This document shows positions 1 to 6,240 of a stretch of 6,429 nt of DNA, in pieces (positions within the stretch are counted from its first letter, which is position 1; every line of letters begins with the position of its first letter). This stretch comes from Sulfurovum sp. (GTDB lineage Bacteria; Campylobacterota; Campylobacteria; Campylobacterales; Sulfurovaceae), in contig JALSTF010000251.1 in NCBI GenBank assembly GCA_026983895.1, positions 1 through 6,429 on the forward strand, written 5' to 3'. The notes under the pieces are model-generated. The model searched no databases. It had not been told where the DNA came from and saw nothing but the letters and a program-made list of their open reading frames with translations. The translations under genes were made by a program, and so were the position numbers.

Positions 1-1650
1 TATGAAAGCCAGTTCGAATTTGTTCTGGAACTCTTCGATGAAATCGTCGATGTCGGCATCTTCCTCTCTCTCAAAAGTATAGACGAAGTTGAGCATCTTC
101 TTTTTGGTGGTGTTTTCATAAGGAATTTCTTCGATTGTATATTTGAGGCCTTTTTCTTTGAAGAATGCTTCTATCTTCTTGTCGAGCGGTCCAAATGAAG
201 CGGTAAACTTCTCTTTGACGGTATCGTCGGTTATACCAAGTATATCGAGCATGGCTTCCGGAGTGAGATGCCCTACGTGTGTGACTTTGTCTGTAAGTTT
301 TTTGTAGATCAGCATATTGAATGGGGAAAAACCTGCAATACGCGGATCGATATTGAAAAGCGGCATGACATTGTTGTCATTGACCGCGGGAAGGAAACTG
401 AGTACATCCAGTACGGTTGAACCGTATTTGGCTTTGTACTGGTCGTTGACCCTGTGATGTGGGTCTGCCATATTGAAGCCGACGCTCTTGATCTGTTTCT
501 CTACCAGTTCATTATACGTTTTCTCTATATTCCCATTCAGGACATACATTTTTGCAAGGAACTTTTTGCCTGCTTTTTTCGTGGCGGGCATCACTTTGGC
601 CGTTTTTGTGTCTTTGGAAACAGGTGTTTTCGCAGGTACATTCTTTTTCAGCAATGCAAGGGGGTTGACATTGGGGATGGGTTTCATTCCTATGCTCTCA
701 AGAAGTTCAGGGATCTCTTTGTCGAGTTTTTCTACCAGTTTTACCCGCTTCTCGTCAGTTATGCCCAGTGTGTCGGTCCAGTTGTGCAGTCTATACATTC
801 CGACAATGAGTTTGTTGCTCCCTTTGGGGATAAACATATACATGGTACACGGAGCAAAAAGGCCGGCTAAAGGCTGTGCCCCTTTTGTGTCGAACATGTT
901 GTAGGAAAATTCAAGATGGCAGAGAGAGTAGCTCCAGAAAGCATCGTAGTCTTTAAGGACTTCTTTCGCATTGTCCGTACCTTCCATGAAGTTGTGATAC
1001 CCGGCAATGAGATACTGCTTTGCAATGAATGCATCTTCAAATTTATTCTGTATCTCATCCATGAAGTCTTCGATATCATCAACCGGCTGAAAAGTATATT
1101 CGTAAGTGATCATTGTCTGCTTGGGAAGTTTTTTTACAGGAAGATAACTTTTTGTCCCTCCGAGTTCTTTTTCGATCATCGCATCCAGGGGTTTGAAACT
1201 CGCTGTGAATTTCTCTCTGACCTCTTTGTTTGTAATACCCAGGATATCGAGCATGACTTTGGGCTGTAAATGGCCTATATGGGTCACATCCTCATCGGTT
1301 TTTTTTGCAATGAGCATATTGAACGGACCGAATCCGGAGATACGCGGGTCGATATTGAGCAGCGGCAGCATCATTTTGTCATTGACCACCGGCATGAAAC
1401 TCAGTACGTCCAGTACACTGGATCCATACTTTTTTTTGTATTGGTCATTGACCCTTTTGTGTGGATCGGTGAGGTGAAAGCCTATGGTCTTTATCTTCTC
1501 TTCCATCATCGCATTGTATTTATCCTGGATGTCACCTTTGACAGTGTAGATCACGGCAAGGGCATCTTCACCTTTTGTATTTGCAGAAAAAAGGGAAAGC
1601 GGGAGCAGGAGTAGCAGGCTTAGAAGTATAAATCTTTTAAGAGCAGGCAT
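1..1650 (-). CDS. Exported protein with repeated DUF302-like modules (C-terminus off window)
   Basis: This frame starts at ATG 1650-1648 and stays open for 550 codons to base 1, so the C-terminus is missing. The start has an AAAAGGA ribosome site 7 nt upstream and opens a signal peptide (residues 1-23, cleavage after LFSA). The mature part is a tandem duplication: Y35 matches Y369 and G138 matches G472, a period of 334 residues. Shared motifs include RVNDQY, STVLDVLSF-like, NIDPRI and PFNML. Each duplicate seems to hold two related modules, since LGIT recurs at G138 and G296 in similar surroundings. Module B1 carries Cys244 (SLCH) and Cys268 (APCT), resembling the Cys-x(about 22)-Cys pattern that I recall for DUF302; modules A1 and A2 have Phe in place of the second Cys. 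A Lys-rich linker (about 330-363) joins the duplicates. Function is unknown; periplasmic or surface location is inferred. The DUF302 assignment comes from motif resemblance only. Confidence 0.8.
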   Translation of the reverse strand, partial: MPALKRFILLSLLLLLPLSLFSANTKGEDALAVIYTVKGDIQDKYNAMMEEKIKTIGFHLTDPHKRVNDQYKKKYGSSVLDVLSFMPVVNDKMMLPLLNIDPRISGFGPFNMLIAKKTDEDVTHIGHLQPKVMLDILGITNKEVREKFTASFKPLDAMIEKELGGTKSYLPVKKLPKQTMITYEYTFQPVDDIEDFMDEIQNKFEDAFIAKQYLIAGYHNFMEGTDNAKEVLKDYDAFWSYSLCHLEFSYNMFDTKGAQPLAGLFAPCTMYMFIPKGSNKLIVGMYRLHNWTDTLGITDEKRVKLVEKLDKEIPELLESIGMKPIPNVNPLALLKKNVPAKTPVSKDTKTAKVMPATKKAGKKFLAKMYVLNGNIEKTYNELVEKQIKSVGFNMADPHHRVNDQYKAKYGSTVLDVLSFLPAVNDNNVMPLFNIDPRIAGFSPFNMLIYKKLTDKVTHVGHLTPEAMLDILGITDDTVKEKFTASFGPLDKKIEAFFKEKGLKYTIEEIPYENTTKKKMLNFVYTFEREEDADIDDFIEEFQNKFELAFI

Positions 1651-1740
1651 AGGTATATCCTTTTGTAATTAATACAATAGAATAGCATAAAGTTCATAGA
1701 TAAAATAAATATGATTAATGAAAATTGATCAGTAGAAGTG
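1651..1740 (-). promoter_or_regulatory. Probable promoter and leader of the DUF302-like gene
   Basis: This AT-rich spacer lies between the terminator hairpin at 1741-1769 and the minus-strand gene starting at 1650. The best -10 candidate on the minus strand is TGCTATTCT (1687-1679), an extended -10 with TG one base upstream. No convincing -35 box is seen, which is common in Campylobacterota. It would leave a leader of under 30 nt containing the AAAAGGA ribosome site at 1658-1664. The exact box is uncertain, but a promoter is needed here if the hairpin stops upstream transcription. Confidence 0.35.
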
Positions 1741-1769
1741 AAAAGCTACCAAAAGTTACGGTAGCTTTT
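1741..1769 (-). terminator. Hairpin terminator after the 11-residue-repeat gene
   Basis: A perfect 10-bp inverted repeat (AAAAGCTACC at 1741-1750, GGTAGCTTTT at 1760-1769) encloses a 9-nt loop. It starts 20 nt beyond the stop codon of the minus-strand repeat gene. Read on the minus strand the second arm ends in TTTT, then C and more pyrimidines. The U run is short and partly inside the stem, so efficiency may be modest. The A/T-ended stem is symmetric, but no plus-strand gene ends nearby. Confidence 0.7.
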
Positions 1770-1788
1770 CGGAGGTCTTGCAGTAAGA

Positions 1789-2775
1789 TTATTTATGTGC
1801 GTCGTTGTCGTCCGCCACTTCTTTTACAGATTTTCTAGTCTCTTTTGAAATCGTCTTGGTAGAATCATTCGCATTGTCAGATACATCTTTGACAGAATCT
1901 CTTGAATCGTTGGAGATCGTTTTGGTAGAGTCGTTGACATTGTCTGAAACTCTTTTGACAGAATCTCTTGAATCGTTGGAAACTGTTTTTGTTGTATCGT
2001 CGAGGTTGTCAGATACATCTTTGACAGAATCTCTCGTATCATGGGAAACTGTTTTTACGGAATCACTAGAATCATTGGAGATCGTCTGTACAGAATCTCT
2101 TGAGTCGTTAGAGATCGTTTTGGTAGAATCATTGACATTATCAGAAACATCTTTCACTGAATCTCTTGTATCATTTGATACTGTTTTTACTGAGTCTCTT
2201 GAGTCGTTGGAAACGGTTTTTACTGAGTCTCTTGAATCATTGGAAACTGTTTTAACGGAATCAGTCGTATCGTTGGAAACTGTTTTAACAGAATCTCTGG
2301 AATCGTTTGAGACTGTTTTGACAGAATCTCTTGAGTCATTCGAAACAGTTTTGGTTGCATCATTGATATCTTTGGATACGGAGATCGCTGAATCTTTCAT
2401 ATCTTTCGATGCGATCGTTGTAGAATCCTTGAGATCTTTCGTTGTATTGGTAATGGAGTCTTTGGTGTCTTCCGCAACTTCTACTGTTGCATCTCTGACA
2501 TCTTTACTTGTAGAAACCTGTGCTGTTTTGAGGTCGTCAGAAACTTTCACTGAAGTATCTTTCGCATCGGCACTTACATTGGTAACCGTTCTCTCTGCAC
2601 TTTTACTTGTTTCTACGGCACCGTCTTTCATGGATTCGACGCTGTCCTTCGCATCTTTACTCATAGAAATCGCTGCCTCTTTCATATCTTTGAACATGTC
2701 TCCAAAGCTAAAATCTGCCTGAGCACTTGTGAAAAGCGCCGCTGCTGCTACACATGAAAGTACTGTTTTTTTCAT
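1789..2775 (-). CDS. Exported 11-residue (hendecad) repeat protein, LEA-like
   Basis: This gene encodes 328 residues with an AAGGA ribosome site 8 nt before the ATG. Residues 1-20 form a Sec signal peptide ending SAQA. After an 18-residue spacer there are 25 units of exactly 11 residues: one at 39-49, a 7-residue interruption at 50-56, then 24 uninterrupted units at 57-320 and a charged tail. The consensus is SNDSRDSVKTV. Hydrophobic residues fall at unit positions 8 and 11, and at 4 in many units (V, M, I, L), a 4-3-4 spacing that suits a long amphipathic helix or right-handed hendecad coiled coil. The unit is rich in Ser/Thr/Asp/Lys with near-balanced charge. Group 3 LEA proteins also use 11-residue repeats, but this consensus differs from theirs. 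Cys8 is too early and precedes the hydrophobic core, so a lipoprotein is unlikely. Function is unknown: envelope spacer, stress protectant and surface fibre all fit. Confidence 0.85.
   Translation of the reverse strand: MKKTVLSCVAAAALFTSAQADFSFGDMFKDMKEAAISMSKDAKDSVESMKDGAVETSKSAERTVTNVSADAKDTSVKVSDDLKTAQVSTSKDVRDATVEVAEDTKDSITNTTKDLKDSTTIASKDMKDSAISVSKDINDATKTVSNDSRDSVKTVSNDSRDSVKTVSNDTTDSVKTVSNDSRDSVKTVSNDSRDSVKTVSNDTRDSVKDVSDNVNDSTKTISNDSRDSVQTISNDSSDSVKTVSHDTRDSVKDVSDNLDDTTKTVSNDSRDSVKRVSDNVNDSTKTISNDSRDSVKDVSDNANDSTKTISKETRKSVKEVADDNDAHK
1816..2607 (-). repeat. 24 tandem 33-bp coding repeats
   Basis: This is the uninterrupted repeat block of the exported repeat protein, 24 in-frame units of 33 bp with no indel. 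Units 2-9 (residues 57-144) are degenerate. Units 10-14 (145-199) are nearly identical in protein. Units 15-24 (200-309; bases 1849-2178) largely alternate between an SNDSRDSVKDV-like and an SDNVNDSTKTI-like unit, giving a partly preserved 66-bp higher-order period. Units 10 and 11 encode the same peptide yet differ at 6 of 33 bases, all synonymous. Confidence 0.9.
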
Positions 2776-2969
2776 ACATACATCCTTCTAAAATAATTTT
2801 GTTTAGGTATCACCTGTCGTCATCTTATCACCAAAACTTTAAATTAAAACTTAAATAATATAAAAATTTGTAATTAAATTATATGATGATAATCAATGTA
2901 ACTGTGTTATTAAAGATAATTGGTTACAATGGTGAAATCAAATACCAACAACAGAAAGGGGATGAAAAA
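2776..2969. promoter_or_regulatory. Divergent AT-rich promoter region
   Basis: This 194-bp spacer lies between the minus-strand repeat gene and the plus-strand cytochrome gene, so it must hold promoters for both. On the minus strand TGATAAGAT (2830-2822) is an extended -10 candidate. On the plus strand TACAAT (2925-2930) lies 39 nt before the cytochrome ATG. Neither has a clear -35 box. A TGATAAT half-site at 2887-2893 resembles half of a Fur box; its partner half (2895-2901) matches only 4 of 7 positions. The region as a promoter is well supported by gene orientation; the individual boxes are weak. Confidence 0.5.
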
Positions 2970-3392
2970 ATGAACATTTTTTTACGTCGAATTACACTGC
3001 TTTCAGCGGCAGCAACAACATTGGCCTTGGCTGATGGCTATACTCAGGCTGACAGGATACATGATATGCAGCAAATGGCACAGGCAATGCAGGATATCCA
3101 GTCCGGTTTTTTCTATAACAATGTCGATATCGTCAAAGCAGGGACCAAAGTGCTTGAAAATACGATCGTCAATGTCAGACCGATCGATTCGGAAGTGAAT
3201 AACAAGGATATCTACGAAAGATGGTTGAATAATGATTTGAAAATGACACGTAAGATCCAGAAAAAGATCAAGAACAAAGCGGTTACGCTTGAAGAACGTT
3301 TTGCAGCAGGCGATGCCGTACAGGCACTGCAGGAATACAGCAAGATCGCGCAACAGTGCATGAAATGCCATGTCCGTTTACGAAAATGGTAA
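2970..3392 (+). CDS. Small periplasmic c-type cytochrome, cytochrome c'-like
   Basis: I place the start at ATG 2970 (140 residues), because it follows an AAAGGGG ribosome site and opens a clean signal peptide (residues 1-21, ending LALA). An upstream in-frame ATG at 2883 has no ribosome site and would bury the signal. The mature protein looks all-helical and has one heme motif, Cys130-Met-Lys-Cys133-His134, only six residues before the end. A single C-terminal CxxCH after a helical bundle is the layout of cytochrome c' and related four-helix proteins. In cytochrome c' His is the proximal ligand and the other heme face is often free for NO or CO. No redox partner is evident. The adaptor gene follows after 99 nt without a visible terminator, so the two may share a transcript. 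The heme motif is certain; the c' fold and any gas-binding role are inferred. Confidence 0.85.
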   Translation: MNIFLRRITLLSAAATTLALADGYTQADRIHDMQQMAQAMQDIQSGFFYNNVDIVKAGTKVLENTIVNVRPIDSEVNNKDIYERWLNNDLKMTRKIQKKIKNKAVTLEERFAAGDAVQALQEYSKIAQQCMKCHVRLRKW

Positions 3393-3491
3393 GTACTGTT
3401 AGGGAATGATTAAAGATAGAAGAGTAAAATGGCGGCACACGGTATTGCCTGAAAGCCAATACTGAAGACTATTACGAAAAGAAACACTTAT

Positions 3492-4292
3492 ATGTTAAAA
3501 ATGAAAAATTTGCTTCTGATGCTGATATTCTCATGGAGTGTTATCCATGCGGACAGTATTTCTCTGACGGGTACCGTCGTATCGGACGGCCAGAAAATGA
3601 TCGGAAGCCGCTATATGGGATATGTGAAAAAGGTCTACGTCAAACTTGGAGACAAGGTCAAACGCGAAGATGACCTCTATGAAATGGAGTCTGCGGAATT
3701 TGACATTATGAAAACACAGGCGAACCTGATGCTTGAACAGTCCCAGATCGCACTGGAATACTGGAAAGACCGTCTGCGTGTCATCAACAAAAAGAAAAAA
3801 AACCTCAAAAGAAAAATGGGAATGACCGGTTTTGACTGGGATGATCTTGAAGGCCAGATAGAAAATGTCAAAGCGATGCTTGAATCGACGAAGATCATGG
3901 TCAAGCATGCCGCCGAACAGGTCAAACAGATGGCGGTCGTTTTCAATTATCTGAAAATGAAAGCACCTGCTGACGGTGTGGTCGTGCAAAAGAACATAAA
4001 AGTCGGTGATATGCTCATGCCCGGCATGTTGGCCATCATGATCGTCGATACGGAGCATCTGGAGATCGATGTGTCACTCTCCGAAGGCATCATCGGAAGA
4101 GTACACGAGGGAGAACGGCTGGTTGTTGAGATCCCTTCTATCAAATATAAGACGGTGGGCAGGATCAAAGCGATCATCCCTGATGCCAATCCTATGACAC
4201 ACAAGATAAAAATGCGTGTCTCTTTTGACAAAGGCGGCAAAAATATCTTCCCGGGAATGTATGCAAAAGTAATCATACCGGACAATAGCTAG
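3492..4292 (+). CDS. Periplasmic adaptor (HlyD/RND membrane-fusion family)
   Basis: This 266-residue protein has an N-terminal export signal (about 1-20, ending VIHA). The order is that of an efflux adaptor: first lipoyl half (about 24-68, with GYVKKVYVKLGDKV), an alpha-hairpin (about 70-155) whose turn is very basic (Lys100-Lys108), second lipoyl half (about 156-187, with APADGVVVQKNIKVGD), and a beta-barrel (about 188-265) ending in the FPGMYAKV motif typical of the family. Such proteins bridge an inner-membrane pump to an outer-membrane channel. At 266 residues it is shorter than most RND adaptors and seems to lack a separate membrane-proximal domain. No pump or TolC-like gene is in the window; the gene is followed by a terminator, so it looks like an orphan adaptor unless partners lie elsewhere. 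The start is chosen as the first ATG; ATG 3501 is possible, and neither has a good ribosome site. Confidence 0.85.
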   Translation: MLKMKNLLLMLIFSWSVIHADSISLTGTVVSDGQKMIGSRYMGYVKKVYVKLGDKVKREDDLYEMESAEFDIMKTQANLMLEQSQIALEYWKDRLRVINKKKKNLKRKMGMTGFDWDDLEGQIENVKAMLESTKIMVKHAAEQVKQMAVVFNYLKMKAPADGVVVQKNIKVGDMLMPGMLAIMIVDTEHLEIDVSLSEGIIGRVHEGERLVVEIPSIKYKTVGRIKAIIPDANPMTHKIKMRVSFDKGGKNIFPGMYAKVIIPDNS

Positions 4293-4334
4293 AGAAATCT
4301 CTTTCCTGTCATAGATTTATCATTTGGAAAATGG

Positions 4335-4351
4335 TACACTCTTTAAGTGTA
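4335..4351. repeat. Small inverted repeat abutting the terminator
   Basis: TACACT (4335-4340) and AGTGTA (4346-4351) form a 6-bp inverted repeat with a 5-nt spacer. It shares two bases with the foot of the terminator stem. It could be a second RNA hairpin or a small operator for the following operon. TGGTACACT (4332-4340) could also serve as a weak extended -10. None of these readings is strong. Confidence 0.4.
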
Positions 4352-4390
4352 TAGGGCACCTATTGTTAGAGGTGCCCTATAATTTTATTT
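4350..4390 (+). terminator. Strong intrinsic terminator after the adaptor gene
   Basis: A perfect 11-bp stem (TATAGGGCACC at 4350-4360, GGTGCCCTATA at 4371-4381) with a 10-nt loop is followed by ATTTTATTT. The GC-rich middle of the stem and the U-rich tail are classic for Rho-independent termination. It lies 57 nt after the adaptor stop and only 20 nt before the next start codon, with the next gene's ribosome site immediately after the T tract. Confidence 0.88.
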
Positions 4391-4409
4391 GATAAAGGAT
4401 GAAAGCCCA

Positions 4410-5363
4410 ATGGAAAATGTATATGACCTTATCATTATTGGCGGCGGACCCGGAGGGATAGGCTCAGCGGTCGAAGCAAAGGTACTTGGACTTGAAAAAG
4501 TACTGATGATAGAAAAAACCGATAACCACTCCCACACCATACGAAAATTCTACAAGGACAGAAAGCGTGTCGACAAAGACTGGCAGGGTCAGGCTGTCGA
4601 TCTGGAAGGCAATGTTGAATTCACTGACGGCACCAAAGAAAGTACTCTGGATTACTTTGACAGGCTTTTGGATGAAGAAACCATTGATACGCGTTTCAAT
4701 TGCGGTGTCGAGAAGATAGAGAAGAAAGAGGGGCTTTTTCATGTTACGTCGGGATGCGGTACCGATCTAGCCAAAAATGTTATTGTTGCTATTGGCCGCA
4801 TGGGCAAACCGAACAAACCCTCCTACAAGATCCCGCTTTCACTCCGAAAACAGGTCAATTTCAATCTTGACCAGTGCAGCAACGGGGAGAAGATACTCAT
4901 CGTAGGGGGTGGAGATTCCGCAGTAGAGTATGCCTGTGATCTCAGCAGTACCAATGATGTGACTTTGAACTACCGAAGAGAATCACTGACCAGGCCAAAC
5001 CCCACAAACCAGGAAATGATACTGGAGCATTGCGAAAACGACATGGTACGGACCAGGCTCGGTGTGGATATTGAAGGGCTTGAGAATGCACATGGCCAGG
5101 TACAGGTCAATTTCACGGATGGCCCGGAACGCTTCGATCGTGTGATCTATGCGATCGGGGGTACGACACCGATCGATTTTCTCAAGGCTTGCGGCATAGC
5201 ATTGGATGAAACCGGAGAGCCGATCTTTGATGAGAATTATGAGAGCAGTATCGAGGGGATGTATATTGCCGGCGATATTGCCTTCAAAAGCGGCGGGAGT
5301 ATCGCTATCGCACTCAATCACGGATATCGTATCATCAACCATATTTTACAGAAGGAGAAATAG
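4410..5363 (+). CDS. Thioredoxin-reductase-like FAD/NAD(P) oxidoreductase without CxxC
   Basis: ATG 4410 is chosen over an upstream in-frame TTG (4389) because AAAGGA (4394-4399) lies 10 nt ahead and the FAD motif then sits near the N-terminus as usual. The product has 317 residues. The FAD Rossmann motif is Gly11-Gly-Gly-Pro-Gly-Gly16 with acidic Glu35 at the end of the second strand. VAIGR (126-130) and YAIGG (247-251) match the conserved ATG-type strands. The NAD(P) motif is GGGDSA (166-171) followed by YRRE (188-191), and YIAGD (285-289) is the C-terminal FAD-contact motif. Six cysteines (98, 116, 156, 176, 208, 261) are all isolated, so the CxxC of true thioredoxin reductases is absent. 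It is closer in layout to YpdA-type or ferredoxin-NADP-type reductases. The electron acceptor is unknown. It leads the probable operon with the DJ-1 and two-TM genes. Confidence 0.85.
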   Translation: MENVYDLIIIGGGPGGIGSAVEAKVLGLEKVLMIEKTDNHSHTIRKFYKDRKRVDKDWQGQAVDLEGNVEFTDGTKESTLDYFDRLLDEETIDTRFNCGVEKIEKKEGLFHVTSGCGTDLAKNVIVAIGRMGKPNKPSYKIPLSLRKQVNFNLDQCSNGEKILIVGGGDSAVEYACDLSSTNDVTLNYRRESLTRPNPTNQEMILEHCENDMVRTRLGVDIEGLENAHGQVQVNFTDGPERFDRVIYAIGGTTPIDFLKACGIALDETGEPIFDENYESSIEGMYIAGDIAFKSGGSIAIALNHGYRIINHILQKEK

Positions 5364-5364
5364 A

Positions 5365-5925
5365 ATGGCAAATGTATTGTTACCCTTGGCAAAAGGTTTT
5401 GAAGAGCTTGAAGCGGTCGCATTGTGCGATGTCATGCGGCGCGGCGGGATCGACGTAAGACTGGCTTATCTGGAGGATGAAGTACAAAAAGAGTTGGTAC
5501 TCGGTGCCAACGGCATCACGATAAAGGCTGATATTTCTATCCACCATGTTATTACGGATGATTTTGACATGATGGTGCTTCCCGGCGGGTGGGGCGGTAC
5601 CTATGCATTGGCGGAAAATGCCAGGGTACAGGAGCTTCTTCGAGAATTCAAAGAGAAGAAAGTGGTAGGTGCCATGTGCGCTGCCCCTTTCGCACTCAAA
5701 AAGGCCGGGGTGCTGGGTGCAAAATATACAGCCTATCCAGGAGCAGTAGAAGAGATTGACCATCCGGGCTATATGGCAGACCAAAAAGTAGTGGAAGATG
5801 GCAATGTCATGACTTCTCAGGGACCGGGAACTGCTGTATGTTTTGGCCTGGCTATCGTAAGGAGACTGGTAGGAGAAGAGACGATGCAGCAAGTAAAAGA
5901 AGGCATGCTGCTGAGTTACTGTTAA
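5365..5925 (+). CDS. DJ-1/PfpI family protein
   Basis: The start at ATG 5365 has an AAGGAG ribosome site 7 nt upstream and lies 1 bp after the previous stop; an in-frame upstream extension would overlap the flavoprotein and has no support. The 186-residue product is the usual size for DJ-1/YajL/ThiJ proteins. GFEELEAV (11-18) holds the conserved Glu16, equivalent to DJ-1 Glu18. VLPGGWGG (71-78) is the glycine loop. Cys105 in GAMCAAP is the nucleophile elbow. TSQGPGT (150-156) is the conserved C-terminal motif. Members act in oxidative-stress protection, as chaperones, or as glyoxalases or debated deglycases; which applies cannot be read from sequence. Pairing with a flavin reductase suggests a redox or electrophile stress role, which is inference. 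Confidence 0.92.
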   Translation: MANVLLPLAKGFEELEAVALCDVMRRGGIDVRLAYLEDEVQKELVLGANGITIKADISIHHVITDDFDMMVLPGGWGGTYALAENARVQELLREFKEKKVVGAMCAAPFALKKAGVLGAKYTAYPGAVEEIDHPGYMADQKVVEDGNVMTSQGPGTAVCFGLAIVRRLVGEETMQQVKEGMLLSYC

Positions 5926-6240
5926 ATGAGAGAAAAAATAAAAAAGATCCAGACACATATTGACAATGACCCCAAACTTAAAAAAGCGGTTTCGCAGATA
6001 AAACCCAAAAAGAGTGTCTGGGGGATAGCGGGGGTCATACTTTTCTTTTTTGTCCCTGAACTGGTCACCTATATCTGGCAGGATCAGCTGGTCGCGTGGG
6101 CGCATCTGCACAGTATTACCGAACCGATGGAAATACAGCGTTTGATCTACGGGCAGCTTGAAGAGATGTTCGCATCCGGGGTAAGCTGGCTCAACCTGAC
6201 CATAGGGACGCTTCTGCTTATTTGGGTGCTTCGCACTTGA
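5926..6240 (+). CDS. Unrecognised two-TM inner-membrane protein
   Basis: The 104-residue protein starts at the base after the DJ-1 stop codon (TAA-ATG). No proper ribosome site is visible, so translation probably depends on coupling to the gene upstream. The N-terminal 30 residues are Lys-rich and likely cytoplasmic. Hydrophobic segments at about 31-51 (VWGIAGVILFFFVPELV) and 85-102 (VSWLNLTIGTLLLIW) are the likely membrane helices, joined by a loop of about 33 residues with acidic and aromatic character. Both ends would then be cytoplasmic. I do not recognise a family. Its place in the operon suggests a link to the redox genes, without proof. Confidence 0.75.
   Translation: MREKIKKIQTHIDNDPKLKKAVSQIKPKKSVWGIAGVILFFFVPELVTYIWQDQLVAWAHLHSITEPMEIQRLIYGQLEEMFASGVSWLNLTIGTLLLIWVLRT

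Noticed and set aside
454..1614. Several plus-strand open frames of 94-143 codons (454-870, 473-904, 916-1269, 1193-1477, 1270-1614)
   Set aside because: They lie wholly inside the continuous 550-codon minus-strand gene, which has a signal peptide, ribosome site and internal protein repeats.
1816..2607. Regular 33-bp repeats resembling a CRISPR array
   Set aside because: Units are contiguous with no unique spacers, are diverged from one another, and keep a reading frame; they are coding repeats.
1805..2722. A 305-codon open frame on the plus strand, antisense to the 11-residue-repeat gene
   Set aside because: The 33-bp unit is a multiple of three, so an antisense frame without stops in one unit stays open across all. 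It has no ribosome site or signal peptide, while the minus-strand frame has both.
2752..2763. Lipobox-like VLSC (residues 5-8) in the repeat protein
   Set aside because: The Cys is too near the N-terminus and the hydrophobic core follows it; an ordinary signal peptide ending SAQA is more likely.
2883..2969. N-terminal extension of the cytochrome from ATG 2883
   Set aside because: It lacks a ribosome site, covers the likely promoter, and would place the signal peptide internally; ATG 2970 fits better.
3442..3462. 6-bp stem with 9-nt loop between the cytochrome and adaptor genes
   Set aside because: It is short and has no following T run, so it is not a credible terminator; such structures are common by chance.
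5206..5364. 53-residue upstream extension of the DJ-1 protein
   Set aside because: It overlaps the flavoprotein gene in another frame and has no homologous feel; ATG 5365 has an AAGGAG site and begins the family's normal N-terminus.
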